The notes beneath the pieces are model-generated. The model was not told where the DNA came from and did not search any database. It saw only the letters and a program-made list of their open reading frames with translations. A stretch of 64,000 nucleotides of DNA from DATAAP01 sp041690495 (GTDB taxonomy: Bacteria > Pseudomonadota > Alphaproteobacteria > CACIAM-22H2). Below, piece after piece: positions 63,863 to 64,000 of the stretch. The stretch is from contig JAWLHE010000005.1 in NCBI GenBank assembly GCA_041690495.1, positions 1 to 64,000 of the forward strand. The letters run 5' to 3'. The position numbers and the translations under genes were made by a program. How positions within the stretch are numbered: position 1 is the first letter of the stretch; each line of letters opens with the position of its first letter.

Positions 63863-63989
63863 GGCGTCACTCCAAAATCGGCGTTTCGATCAAGAGTGCT
63901 GGCGGGCCGGTCATAGATGGCCCGGCGCGTTCGAGCTATAGCGACCCGGCACGGACGCGATGCGCCAACGCATCCAGCGTCCAGCAGCC

Positions 63990-63997
63990 AAGGGAGG
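63990..63997 (+). promoter_or_regulatory. Strong ribosome binding site at the window edge
   Basis: AAGGGAGG at 63990-63997 lies three bases before the end of the window on the plus strand. It implies a plus-strand gene starting just outside, divergent from the AraC regulator. The rest of 63863-64000 shows no gene. Confidence 0.4.
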
Positions 63998-64000
63998 CTT

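Overview
The window is high-GC, tightly packed bacterial chromosome and reads as an alphaproteobacterium, most likely Rhodospirillales-like. The evidence is the gene order rpsF-rpsR-DUF2232-rplI ... dnaB-alr-mlaEF-radA-cvpA-purF, a CIRCE-controlled groESL, an aapJQMP amino-acid transporter beside metC, DUF2794, and a CtrA-type TTAA-N7-TTAA site. I see no rRNA, tRNA, CRISPR array, transposase or integrase, so this looks like stable backbone followed by a metabolic accessory half.

1-28.4 kb is mostly housekeeping. It holds groES and the start of groEL (minus strand), an aspartoacylase-like zinc hydrolase, then a long plus-strand block: ribosomal S6/S18/L9, cyclopropane fatty acid synthase, DnaB helicase, alanine racemase, an MlaE/MlaF lipid ABC pair, RadA, CvpA, PurF, DUF2937 and an SDR. 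Der, BamB and a TPR membrane protein follow on the minus strand. Next come small envelope proteins, an alpha/beta hydrolase, a class C serine hydrolase behind a CtrA-like site, an OmpA-family porin with a strong terminator, a Nudix hydrolase, a cysteine synthase, an unrecognised small protein facing a sulfurtransferase across a repeat-rich promoter region, and a tandem GNAT protein.

28.4-35.5 kb carries the aapJQMP amino-acid ABC operon, divergent metC-hisI, a PepSY protein and two tiny unknown genes.

35.5-48.8 kb is a catabolic region. A five-gene operon (phnW, phnA, phnY, an ATPase and a fused permease) should turn 2-aminoethylphosphonate into alanine, acetate and phosphate. It is divergent from a LysR regulator and has no substrate-binding protein nearby. 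Next to it is a three-gene module (glutamine-synthetase-like ligase, aldehyde dehydrogenase, iron alcohol dehydrogenase) that looks like a gamma-glutamylation route for an amine or amino alcohol. Two small unknown genes and a dual-specificity-type phosphatase follow.

48.8-59.6 kb is one nitrogen-acquisition block on the minus strand: urtABCDE (urea ABC importer) then ureDABCEFG (urease and its assembly proteins). A GG-N10-GC sigma-54-type promoter lies in front of urtA. 60-64 kb holds a small membrane protein, the two-gene ergothioneine pathway egtB-egtD and an AraC regulator.

The theme of the second half is scavenging nitrogen and phosphorus from amino acids, aminophosphonates, amines and urea. 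The observations most worth following up are the GS/ALDH/ADH module, the repeat-rich promoter at 26.3-26.5 kb, the structured element plus CtrA site at 20.3-20.4 kb, the missing phosphonate-binding protein, the sigma-54 promoter of urtA, and the GC hairpins directly after both ABC binding-protein genes.
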